A DNA stretch of 64,000 bases from JBBQLG01 sp964251665 (GTDB lineage Bacteria > Bacteroidota > Bacteroidia > Cytophagales > Spirosomataceae), in contig CAXUKO010000002.1 of NCBI GenBank assembly GCA_964251665.1, positions 62,001 through 126,000 on the forward strand, given 5' to 3'. Positions 16,659 through 24,094 of the stretch are shown here, piece after piece. Numbering within the stretch: the first letter of the stretch is position 1; every line of letters begins with the position of its first letter. The position numbers were made by a program, and so were the translations under genes. The notes beneath the pieces were generated by a model that saw nothing but the letters and a program-made list of their open reading frames with translations, did no database searches and was not told where the DNA came from.

Positions 16659-17270
16659 CTATAACTTAGCTGCCATCAGCACCTCATCGAACCGGCGGGC
16701 GAAGTCGGCAATGGTCTGGGCTTTGTCGGTGCCGTTAATGATCGAGCGGGCTCGTTCAAATTCCGGGGCTTTGCCTTCCGAAATAAACTGATCGAGTTTC
16801 CGGCCCGTAAACCACCCCTCTTTCATGCCCTGAATGGCAATCTGATAGGCTAAATGATGTTGTTTTGCCTGATCAGGTACCGCTGCCAGTTCCGGGTCGA
16901 ACCGTTTTCCGGCCAGTATGTAGTTGTTGCGCCCGGTTAACTGAACGTAGCCCCGCCCGTGGTAGGTGGCCCCGTCGCCATCAATGACGTTGCCCAGCAT
17001 CTTGCCTACTTTGGTATGCGGTCCGTAGCGTTTGTTGAAATAGGCCGGCGTACCAAACTCATCAATGGGGCGCATGGTGTGCTGGGTTTCCCATTTAAAA
17101 GTGGCTAAACAGTACGCCAGTTGCCGACGATCCTTGTCTGTGTCGTTAAACCGGGCATCGGGTTCAATTTGTCCGAGCAGAATTTCGAGGGCGTCTACCA
17201 GGTCTTGTGTCAGTGGGCCGAATCGGCTTCGATAGGTATCGAAGAAGCGTTTACGATTGAATGCGTGCAT
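16659..17270 (-). CDS. GH19-like (chitinase/lysozyme fold) wall hydrolase
   Basis: 203 residues from ATG at 17270 (MHAFNRKRFFDTYRSRFG); the TTG opened ORF to 17327 is less likely. ATFKWETQHTMRPIDE carries the catalytic Glu in the position of the GH19 H-E-T motif, followed by YFNKRYG and DGDGATYHGRGYVQLTGRNNY, the family's substrate cleft signature, and a late IINGTDKA. Bacterial single-domain members of this size mostly act as peptidoglycan hydrolases in prophages or contractile injection loci. No signal peptide is visible, which fits use as a holin-dependent or injected enzyme. First gene of the leftward series. Confidence 0.85.
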   Translation of the reverse strand: MHAFNRKRFFDTYRSRFGPLTQDLVDALEILLGQIEPDARFNDTDKDRRQLAYCLATFKWETQHTMRPIDEFGTPAYFNKRYGPHTKVGKMLGNVIDGDGATYHGRGYVQLTGRNNYILAGKRFDPELAAVPDQAKQHHLAYQIAIQGMKEGWFTGRKLDQFISEGKAPEFERARSIINGTDKAQTIADFARRFDEVLMAAKL

Positions 17271-17630
17271 GGGGTAAAAGAGTCTAAGGTCCTCCGCAAA
17301 TGTGGCGGGTCCGGCTACGTAAAGCAACGGGGAAAATCCCCTTTGTTTTACGTATAATCACTCATAATGAGCAGGTTAGATGAATAATGTGTCAGGTGAG
17401 ATCATGTACGTATTAATACGTGTGTGCCTGTAGCAAACTGGCGGCAGGTATTTAGGCTACCTTCGTAAACCGGTACGTTCGTAACCCGCTAAATCCTTCG
17501 GGAACTGCCTGTTGTGCCGGATAAGTTGTTGTGAGTACAGATGGGCAACTGCTTTATTATAAGTGCTGTCTCCTGACAGCACTATGTCCATCACAAAACC
17601 TGAATTACAACTAAGTCCTGTACTGGAATC
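17271..17630. other. Intergenic region between the GH19-like gene and argC
   Basis: About 360 bases separate the divergent starts. Apart from the inverted repeat described separately at 17562-17583 I see no credible gene; the ORF on the minus strand at 17457-17771 overlaps argC and lacks any coding signature. Both genes must be promoted from here, but no good TTG/TAnnTTTG pair was found. Confidence 0.5.
17562..17583. promoter_or_regulatory. Perfect inverted repeat upstream of argC
   Basis: AGTGCTGTC (17562-17570), loop TCCT, GACAGCACT (17575-17583): a perfect nine-base stem with a four-base loop, ending 47 bases before the argC ATG. There is no T-run after it, so an operator or an mRNA leader structure is more likely than a terminator. 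Confidence 0.45.
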
Positions 17631-18626
17631 ATGAAGATTAACATTGGTATTATTGGCGGAGCGGGCTACACCGGGGGCGAACTGCTGCGTATTCTGCTCA
17701 ATCATCCATTTGCCCAGATCGCGTTTGTACACAGTAAAAGCCAGGCCGGAAAGCCGGTTTATAGTACCCATACGGATCTGCTCGGCGATACCGACCTGCT
17801 GTTTTCGGGCGAGGAGCTGTCGGCTTTATTATCCGTTGAGCCACCCCGCGATGCCCCGGTCGATGTCTTGTTCCTCTGCTCCGGCCACGGCGAATCGGCC
17901 CGGTTTATGGCGGAGCATGAGCTATCCGAAAATATCATTGTGATTGATCTGAGTACCGATTTTCGCGATGAATCCGAGGATTTCGTGTATGGCCTGCCCG
18001 AACTACAGCGGACACGCATCCGGGAGGGGGCGCGGATTGCCAATCCCGGCTGTTTCGCCACCAGTATCCAACTGGCGCTATTGCCCCTGGCCGATGCCGG
18101 GTTGCTGACCGATGCCATCCACATCAGCGCCGTAACCGGCTCAACGGGAGCCGGTCAGTCGCTGTCGCCGACGACGCATTTCTCGTGGCGGAACAACAAT
18201 CTGTCCATCTACAAAGCCTTCACGCACCAGCATCTGAGCGAAATTCGGCAGAGCCTGACGCTGTTGCAGGCCGGTTTCGATCAGCCAATCAACTTTGTGC
18301 CGTACCGGGGCGACTTCACGCGGGGTATCATGGCTAATGTCTATACGCACTTTGCCGGTAGTCTGGCCGACGCTAAACTGCTCTACTCAGCCTATTACGC
18401 CAGCCACCCCTTCACCCACCTGAGCGACGCACCGGTTGACATAAAGCAGGTGGTGAACACCAACAAGTGTTTACTGCATTTGGAAAAGCACGAGGACCAG
18501 CTACTCATCACGAGCGTAATCGACAACCTGACCAAAGGCGCATCGGGGCAGGCCGTACAAAATATGAACCTCCTGTTTGGCCTGCCAGAGGACACCGGCC
18601 TGCGGCTGAAAGCAGTAGCGTTCTGA
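17631..18626 (+). CDS. argC: N-acetyl-gamma-glutamyl-phosphate reductase
   Basis: 331 residues. It reduces N-acyl-gamma-glutamyl phosphate to the semialdehyde with NADPH, the third step of ornithine synthesis (the acyl group may be succinyl in Bacteroidota). NIGIIGGAGYTGGELLRIL is the nucleotide-binding N-terminus; ANPGCFATS holds the catalytic Cys141; GSTGAGQSLSPTTHFSW and the later HQHLSEI with the conserved His complete the active site. The closing region INFVPYRGDFTRGIMANVY is also typical. It is separated from argG by the opposite-strand insertion and probably has its own promoter. Confidence 0.95.
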   Translation: MKINIGIIGGAGYTGGELLRILLNHPFAQIAFVHSKSQAGKPVYSTHTDLLGDTDLLFSGEELSALLSVEPPRDAPVDVLFLCSGHGESARFMAEHELSENIIVIDLSTDFRDESEDFVYGLPELQRTRIREGARIANPGCFATSIQLALLPLADAGLLTDAIHISAVTGSTGAGQSLSPTTHFSWRNNNLSIYKAFTHQHLSEIRQSLTLLQAGFDQPINFVPYRGDFTRGIMANVYTHFAGSLADAKLLYSAYYASHPFTHLSDAPVDIKQVVNTNKCLLHLEKHEDQLLITSVIDNLTKGASGQAVQNMNLLFGLPEDTGLRLKAVAF

Positions 18627-18692
18627 CGGGCAGTAATATATACAGTGAAGGCTACCTGAAACAGTTTCCCCCATCCAAACCCCGTTATTTGC

Positions 18693-19508
18693 ATGAAACA
18701 GCTCTTGTCTCTTTTGTTTACGGCTACAGTGTTCAGCCTAAGTTCGGTCGCGACACTGGCTCAGACCAGCCCATCGCTCAAAGCGTATACCTACCTTATT
18801 TACCATAAACTCTCGCCCGGATTAACCATTCAGGATGCTCTGCCCGTCGAACAGGAGTGGAAAGCCCTGAATCAGGCCGCTGTTACGGAAGGCAACCTCA
18901 TCGGCTGGTATATGATGGCGAAACAGATGAGTTCCAACACCAATCCAACGGAATATGACTACGTGACGGTGATTGTTACCCCCGGTATGAGTATCAGAGG
19001 AGCCTCGCCGACGGCCATGACCAAACTCTACGGCGACAGTGTACAAACGCGGATGGCCAGTCTCCAAAAACGCGACCGGGCTACGGCCCCCGTTGTGAAG
19101 ATGGAGATTTGGGAAACCGTCGATGCCGCCTTTGGAACGGCCTTCGCGCCCGATAAGACGCCGTTAGTCGTGCTGGATTTTATACAACTCCGCGATCCTG
19201 CGGCCAGTTGGAGTACCTTAATCGAGCCAATGAAACGACGGGCGAACGAACGCCTGAAGCAGAACGCAATCGCGGGCTGGGACTTCTCGAAATTAGTTGT
19301 TCCAAACGGCAGCGAAAAAGGCTATAGTCTGGCCAATGTTCAACTGCTGGCCAGCATGAATGCCATCGCTACCCCCGATGGAGCAGGTCTTTCACCCACG
19401 GACATGACTAAATTCAACAGCCAGTTCGTCCGCACCTTCGATGTTGTGCGCCAGGAAGTGTTCAGAATCATGGAATACACCGTCAGACCAGCGTCCGCTG
19501 CGCATTGA
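18693..19508 (+). CDS. Secreted protein of unknown function
   Basis: 271 residues, signal peptide MKQLLSLLFTATVFSLSSVA ending at LAQ. I do not recognise the family. Two halves look similar in plan: each has a D-Y/F-hydrophobic stretch followed by a segment for an amphipathic helix (YDYVTVIVTPGMS and VVLDFIQLRDPA), which would suit a duplicated ferredoxin-like (dimeric alpha/beta barrel) fold. GWDFSKLVVPNGSEKGYS resembles GWxxxxxxxP segments of such small secreted proteins. It follows argC by 66 bases; there is no sign of a functional link. Confidence 0.7.
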   Translation: MKQLLSLLFTATVFSLSSVATLAQTSPSLKAYTYLIYHKLSPGLTIQDALPVEQEWKALNQAAVTEGNLIGWYMMAKQMSSNTNPTEYDYVTVIVTPGMSIRGASPTAMTKLYGDSVQTRMASLQKRDRATAPVVKMEIWETVDAAFGTAFAPDKTPLVVLDFIQLRDPAASWSTLIEPMKRRANERLKQNAIAGWDFSKLVVPNGSEKGYSLANVQLLASMNAIATPDGAGLSPTDMTKFNSQFVRTFDVVRQEVFRIMEYTVRPASAAH

Positions 19509-19670
19509 GTACCTTTATAAGTCGCTGTGAACCGGCCCCGGCCCATTTATACCCGTATTCGTGCGGCCCCATCGAATCTTTTTCTATTGGTAACCCTGCC
19601 GGGCCGTTACCTCACTAATGTATATACGTTTCGACTTATTGCACTGTTTTAGCCGTTTTTACTGTACAAT

Positions 19671-19857
19671 TGCCTTAAGGCAGCCGGGTTGCCGTCATCT
19701 AAACAGCCTGAACGGATTCGTTCCGAAGCAGGCGACCTTCGACGGCAGGCATCAGGCTAACGCCTGTTGACAGAGAAAAGGAGGGGAAACCCAACTAATG
19801 ATAGTGTAGTGAATGGTGGGATTGAGAAAAACCGGCTTGTTTCAGGCCGGTTTTTTT
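19671..19857 (+). ncRNA. Candidate structured RNA ending in an intrinsic terminator
   Basis: The 377-base gap between two genes contains successive helices: TGCCTTAAGGCA (19671-19682); TGCCGTC/GACGGCA (19690-19696 with 19741-19747) enclosing GCCTG/CAGGC (19706-19710, 19729-19733) and CGGA/TCCG at its tip; CAGGC-TAAC-GCCTG (19753-19766); GGG-GAAA-CCC (19783-19792); and finally a terminator. No coding frame is credible. It could be a small RNA, a 3' UTR of the preceding gene or an antisense leader. I could not match it to tmRNA, RNase P, SRP, 6S or a common riboswitch. Confidence 0.35.
19827..19857 (+). terminator. Strong intrinsic terminator
   Basis: AAAAACCGGC (19827-19836) pairs with GCCGGTTTTT (19846-19855) and is followed by more T. 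It stands 28 bases from the end of the convergent LLM oxidoreductase gene and can work in both directions because of the flanking A and T runs. Confidence 0.85.
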
Positions 19858-19885
19858 GTTTGGCAGTACGTAGCTTTTTGTTCAG

Positions 19886-20854
19886 TTAACGGGTTTTCAG
19901 CAGTGCCGGCAGCACATGCTCGCCAAAGGCATGGATGAATGGCTCCTGCTCCAGATTGACATTATGCAGCGTGAGTTGGTCAAAGCCCATCGCCACAAAC
20001 GCCTGTAGCCAGTCCAGATGCTGATTCAGGTCGGATGAACTGTTGACCATTTTATCGACGTTCGCCAGATCGACCATATCCCCGGCCGCATCGAACTGAT
20101 CCGGCATTCGGAGTTCGGTTAGCACATTGTTGGGGAAAATATTGCCGCGCCACTGGTCATAAGCCCCCTGCTGCGCCAGTTCGGTGGTAGCCGCAAACGA
20201 CAACTGAACCTTCAGGTACATCGGTTTGCCAACGCCACCGCCCCGCCGGAAAGCATTCACTACCTGCTGTAGATCATCCTTAGGCTGCGAAACGGTTAAC
20301 AGGCCGTCGGCCCAGCCGCCTACCCACTCGGCTGTTTTGGGCGTCACAGCGGCTCCAATAATCAACGGTTTTATGGCCGGACGCGAATAAAGCGTCGCTT
20401 CCTCGACCGTAACCAGGCCATTGTGGGTTACGGTTTCGCCATCCCATAACGCCCGGATGATATCAACACATTCTTTCAGGCGAGTGTTACGGTCAGCTTT
20501 AGAGGGCCATTTGCCCCCTGTGATGTGTTCGTTGAGGTATTGGCCGGTGCCAACGGCCATCCAGAACCGTTCAGGAAACATATCCGCCAAAGTAGCAGCG
20601 GCCTGTGCAATAATGGCCGGGTGATAGCGCTGTCCGGGTGCGTTAACCACTCCGAATGTAAGCGAGGTTGCCTGCATGGCAGCACCGAGCCATGCCCAGG
20701 CGAACCCACTTTCGCCCTGTTTGTTACTCCACGGATGGAAATGGTCGGATGAAGTAGCGGCCGTAAAACCAGCCTGTTGCGCCAATTGTACCCAGTTTAA
20801 CAACGTGCTGGGTTTAAACTGTTCATGCGACGCGTGATAGCCTATTTTTATCAT
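19886..20854 (-). CDS. LLM class flavin-dependent oxidoreductase
   Basis: 322 residues. The luciferase-like barrel is clear: MIKIGYHASHEQF at the start, LVQLAQQAGF-type helix, SSDHFHPW (the conserved D-H-F), PGQRYHPAIIAQAAATLADMF and a WMAVGTGQ.LNEH motif, which together are typical of the F420/FMN-dependent subgroup close to TIGR03885. WVGGWADGLLTVSQP closes the cofactor site. The substrate is unknown. Single gene, convergent with the candidate RNA. Confidence 0.9.
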   Translation of the reverse strand: MIKIGYHASHEQFKPSTLLNWVQLAQQAGFTAATSSDHFHPWSNKQGESGFAWAWLGAAMQATSLTFGVVNAPGQRYHPAIIAQAAATLADMFPERFWMAVGTGQYLNEHITGGKWPSKADRNTRLKECVDIIRALWDGETVTHNGLVTVEEATLYSRPAIKPLIIGAAVTPKTAEWVGGWADGLLTVSQPKDDLQQVVNAFRRGGGVGKPMYLKVQLSFAATTELAQQGAYDQWRGNIFPNNVLTELRMPDQFDAAGDMVDLANVDKMVNSSSDLNQHLDWLQAFVAMGFDQLTLHNVNLEQEPFIHAFGEHVLPALLKTR

Positions 20855-21082
20855 TTTTCAGAGTTGACAGCAGGTGTTGCCGACCAGCTGAATGCTAATG
20901 GACGGATTTTCTGACTATGGTGGAAACTCAATAAACCGGCAAGTGGACAGGCAAAAGGACATAAAATGAGGGTAAGGCCATGACAACCGGGAGGACGTAT
21001 ACGCGGCCCGATGCACCGTTATGGTCGGAAACAAGTATAACAACGGCGGGACACCTCGGTTGAAATATTAGTCGGTGATTTC

Positions 21083-21113
21083 TTGTATGACGATAGACGT
21101 CGCCCTATACTTG
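21083..21113 (+). promoter_or_regulatory. Candidate promoter for the acyl-CoA dehydrogenase gene
   Basis: TTG at 21083-21085 is followed after 20 bases by TATACTTG at 21106-21113, one mismatch from TAnnTTTG. It lies 41 bases before the ATG at 21155. The remaining 20855-21080 stretch between the two divergent genes shows no ORF or repeat that I can support. Confidence 0.45.
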
Positions 21114-21154
21114 ACTACAATTAGAAAAAATAGCACATAAACAAGCTAAACCGG

Positions 21155-22387
21155 ATGGAAACCATATTCACAACCGAACGGGTGCGCCCCCTGCTGAGCC
21201 GGGTGCGGGCCTTTGTGAACGAAGAACTCATACCACTCGAAGCGGAGTATCACACCCGGCCGATGGCAGAAACGATTGCGCTGCTGGATCAGAAGCGCGA
21301 GCGAGTGAAAGACCTAGGTCTGTGGGGACTGGCGTTATCCGGGCAAGACGGAGGAAAGGGGTTGACTTTATGTGAGTTCGGTCAGCTAAGCGAAGTGATG
21401 GCCCGGACGCCTTTTTTCGGGCATTACGTCTTTGGCTGTCAGGCACCCGACATCGGTAATACCGAACTACTGCACAAATTCGCGTCTGACGACCTGAAAC
21501 AGGCCTACCTCAAACCCCTGACCGACGGACTGATCCGGTCCTGTTTCTCCATGACGGAACCCGAATACGCCGGTTCCAACCCAACCCGGCTGGGCACAAC
21601 GGCCGTGCGCGATGGCGACGAATACGTTATCAACGGCCATAAATGGTTTACCTCATCGGCCGACGGAGCCGCGTTTGCCATCGTCATGGCCGTAACCAAT
21701 CCCGACGCTCCCCGCCATCAGCGGGCCAGCATGATTGTGGTGCCAACCGAAACGCCGGGCTTTATTCACGTTCGTAAGATTCCGATTTTCGGCGAAGCGG
21801 GGGAGGGCTGGTTTAGTCATTCGGAGGTGCGCTACGAGAACTGCCGCGTACCTGTCTCTAACCTGATCGGGGGCGAAGGCATGGGGTTCCGGCTGGCGCA
21901 GGAGCGACTGGGTCCCGGCCGGATTCACCACTGCATGCGCTGGATTGGGCAGGCCGAACGCGCCCTCGATCTGATGTGCGAACGGGCGGCCACCCGCGAA
22001 CTGGACGACGATGTGATGATGGGCGAGAAGCAGTTTATTCAGGGCTTCATTGCCGAAAGTCGGGTCGAGATTGACTCGTGCCGCTTGTACGTACTCGATA
22101 CGGCTTATAAGATTGATCAGGTCGGGGCATCGGCCGTGCGGGATCAGATTGCGGGCATCAAGTTTCACGTTGCCAACATGGTGCTGCGCGTTCTCGACCG
22201 GGCCATTCAGGTCTACGGCGCGATGGGCGTTACGGATGATACAATTCTGTCGGCGGTGTACCGCCACGAGCGGGGTGCCCGCATCTGGGATGGTGCCGAC
22301 GAGGTACACAAACAGTTTCTGGCCCTGAGTATCCTGAAAAACTACGGGCTGGATGTCCGTAAAAAGCGCGCGGCTCAGGCCGTTTAA
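21155..22387 (+). CDS. Acyl-CoA dehydrogenase family protein
   Basis: 410 residues. It oxidises an acyl-CoA at the alpha-beta bond and passes electrons to ETF through FAD. CFSMTEPEYAGSNPTRLG and INGHKWFTSSADGA form the FAD/substrate wall, GPGRIHHCMRWIG is typical of the ACAD10/11-like branch, and AIQVYGAMGVTDDTILS with WDGADEVHKQFLAL is the C-terminal cofactor region. The position of the catalytic base differs among branches and was not assigned. Together with the next gene (enoyl reductase-like plus MaoC hydratase) it may form a branched-chain or unusual acyl-CoA degradation pair. Confidence 0.93.
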   Translation: METIFTTERVRPLLSRVRAFVNEELIPLEAEYHTRPMAETIALLDQKRERVKDLGLWGLALSGQDGGKGLTLCEFGQLSEVMARTPFFGHYVFGCQAPDIGNTELLHKFASDDLKQAYLKPLTDGLIRSCFSMTEPEYAGSNPTRLGTTAVRDGDEYVINGHKWFTSSADGAAFAIVMAVTNPDAPRHQRASMIVVPTETPGFIHVRKIPIFGEAGEGWFSHSEVRYENCRVPVSNLIGGEGMGFRLAQERLGPGRIHHCMRWIGQAERALDLMCERAATRELDDDVMMGEKQFIQGFIAESRVEIDSCRLYVLDTAYKIDQVGASAVRDQIAGIKFHVANMVLRVLDRAIQVYGAMGVTDDTILSAVYRHERGARIWDGADEVHKQFLALSILKNYGLDVRKKRAAQAV

Positions 22388-22510
22388 CCTCACCCCCATC
22401 CCCCTCTCCTAAACGGGAGAGGGGTGACGACTTAGATACTGTTTGTGGAGCAAAACTACCGAGCCTGCTCCCCGCTCTTTATTTCAAGGAGAGGGGCCGG
22501 GGGTGAGGTT
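22386..22510. repeat. Inverted repeat of a dispersed palindromic family
   Basis: AACCTCACCCCC... at 22386-22410 is an imperfect inverted copy of 22486-22510 (...GGGGGTGAGGTT). A smaller perfect hairpin lies inside: CCCCTCTCC (22401-22409) with GGAGAGGGG (22416-22424). The left arm starts within the TAA of the preceding gene. The same core occurs at 33356-33379, which shows that it is a dispersed intergenic element; it may also act as a terminator. Confidence 0.7.
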
Positions 22511-22517
22511 CACTTAT

Positions 22518-24023
22518 ATGAAAGCAATTCTTTGCTGTGCCTACGGGCTACCTGATACCCTCACGCTTGAGGACATTCCATCGCCCGAACCCGGTGCCGG
22601 TCAGGTCTTAATCGAGGTGAAAGCCTGTAGCCTGAACTTCCCCGATACGCTTACCATCCGAAACATGTACCAGTTTAAGCCTCCGCTGCCGTTTTCGCCG
22701 GGGAGTGAAGCGGCTGGCGTGGTGAAGGCGGTGGGTGAAGGCGTCAAACACCTCAAACCTGGCGACCGCGTATTTACGTTTGGCTCGCATGGCGGGCTGG
22801 CCGAGGAACTCGTGTCGGACGCCCGCGTGACGGTGCCCATTCCCGACGAGATGGACTTTGTGACGGGTGCCTCAACGATGTATGCTTATGGCACATCATA
22901 CCACGCCTTGAAAGACCGCGCTCAACTGAAACCCGGCGAAACGCTGCTGGTACTGGGAGCTGCCGGGGGCGTTGGCTTAGCCGCCGTCGAACTCGGTAAA
23001 CTCATGGGAGCCACGGTCATTGCAGGAGCATCTACCGACGAGAAACTGGCCGTCTGTGCCGAAAAAGGAGCTGCGCATCTCATTAATTACACCACCGATG
23101 ACCTCCGCGAACGCCTAAAAGACATCACCGGTGGGAGAGGTGTTGATGTGGTGTACGATCCCGTTGGCGACAAGTGGGCCGAACCGGCCATCCGGTCAAT
23201 GGCCTGGCGGGGGCGTTATCTGGTGGTCGGTTTTGCCGGGGGAGAGATTCCAAAGATTCCGCTTAATCTGGCCCTGTTGAAAGGGTGTGCCATCACCGGC
23301 GTGTTTTGGGGCATGTTCACGCAAAAAGAACCAGCCCTGAGCATCAAAAACATGCAGGAAATCGCGATGTACGTTGTGCAGGGTAAACTGGCTCCGCACA
23401 TCCACAAGCTCTATTCCCTGGCTGAGGCTCCGCAGGCGCTGACCGAGATGATGAACCGGCAGGTAATTGGCAAGGCCGTTGTGGTAATGTCGGAGGAAGT
23501 AGGTATGCCAGCGGTTAAAGTCGCTGCGGTTCAGGAGTCGGCGAAATCACCACGCCGGGAAGGGCAGACCCTGGTGTTCGATACGCTGGCACATCTGAAA
23601 ACCTATGCCGGGCAGGAATTAGGCGTATCGGACTGGGAGCCGATTACGCAGGACATGATTAACCAGTTTGCCCAGTCTACCGGCGATCATCAGTGGATAC
23701 ATGTCGATCCGGCGCGGGCCAAAACCAGCCTCCCCGGTGGTACCACCATTGCGCACGGTTTTCTGACCCTGTCGCTGTCGCCGAAGTTCTCATACGCCTT
23801 ATACAGCGTTGCCTCGGCGAAGATGGCCCTGAATTATGGCACCAATAAAGTTCGGTTTATCTCCCCGGTTCCGTCGGGCAGCCGGGTGCGGATGCGGGCC
23901 GTGCTGAAGGAGGTGGAAGCGGTGCCGGGCGGGGCCAAAATCCTGACCGAAGCAACCTTTGAGATCGACGGACAGGCAAAACCCGCCTGCGTCGCGGAGT
24001 TGCTGAGTATGGTGTATGAATGA
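22518..24023 (+). CDS. NADPH:quinone oxidoreductase-MaoC hydratase fusion
   Basis: 501 residues from ATG at 22518; the upstream ORF reads through the repeat. Residues 1 to about 325 are a zinc-free medium-chain reductase: MKAILCCAYGLPDTLTLED, PFSPGSEAAGVV, GDRVFTFG and the NADPH loop GAAGGVG (147-153). A linker of about 45 residues leads to a MaoC-type hot-dog domain (about 365-501) with the hydratase site D390-H391 (STGDHQWIHVDPARA) and GGTTIAHGFLTLSL. The first half may be a quinone or enoyl-CoA reductase, the second a (R)-specific enoyl-CoA hydratase. The frame is continuous with no break at the junction, so this appears to be a true fusion. Confidence 0.9.
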   Translation: MKAILCCAYGLPDTLTLEDIPSPEPGAGQVLIEVKACSLNFPDTLTIRNMYQFKPPLPFSPGSEAAGVVKAVGEGVKHLKPGDRVFTFGSHGGLAEELVSDARVTVPIPDEMDFVTGASTMYAYGTSYHALKDRAQLKPGETLLVLGAAGGVGLAAVELGKLMGATVIAGASTDEKLAVCAEKGAAHLINYTTDDLRERLKDITGGRGVDVVYDPVGDKWAEPAIRSMAWRGRYLVVGFAGGEIPKIPLNLALLKGCAITGVFWGMFTQKEPALSIKNMQEIAMYVVQGKLAPHIHKLYSLAEAPQALTEMMNRQVIGKAVVVMSEEVGMPAVKVAAVQESAKSPRREGQTLVFDTLAHLKTYAGQELGVSDWEPITQDMINQFAQSTGDHQWIHVDPARAKTSLPGGTTIAHGFLTLSLSPKFSYALYSVASAKMALNYGTNKVRFISPVPSGSRVRMRAVLKEVEAVPGGAKILTEATFEIDGQAKPACVAELLSMVYE

Positions 24024-24094
24024 GTTATAGTGATAAAACAGGCGAGTATTTGGTTTTCCTCTAGAATCTGATGAGCTAAATAAAAATCAATTGC

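Noticed and set aside
17457..17771. 104-residue minus-strand ORF overlapping the argC start
   Set aside because: Half of it is the reverse of argC and it shows no conserved motif.
19690..19800. Known riboswitch (c-di-AMP, cobalamin, SAM, TPP, GEMM) in the structured gap
   Set aside because: Single conserved-looking pieces such as GCTAACG and GGGGAAACCC occur, but the order and remaining consensus elements do not fit, and the nearest gene downstream is convergent.
21653..22399. 248-residue minus-strand ORF
   Set aside because: It is the reverse of the acyl-CoA dehydrogenase gene and has no family features; a shadow caused by codon bias.
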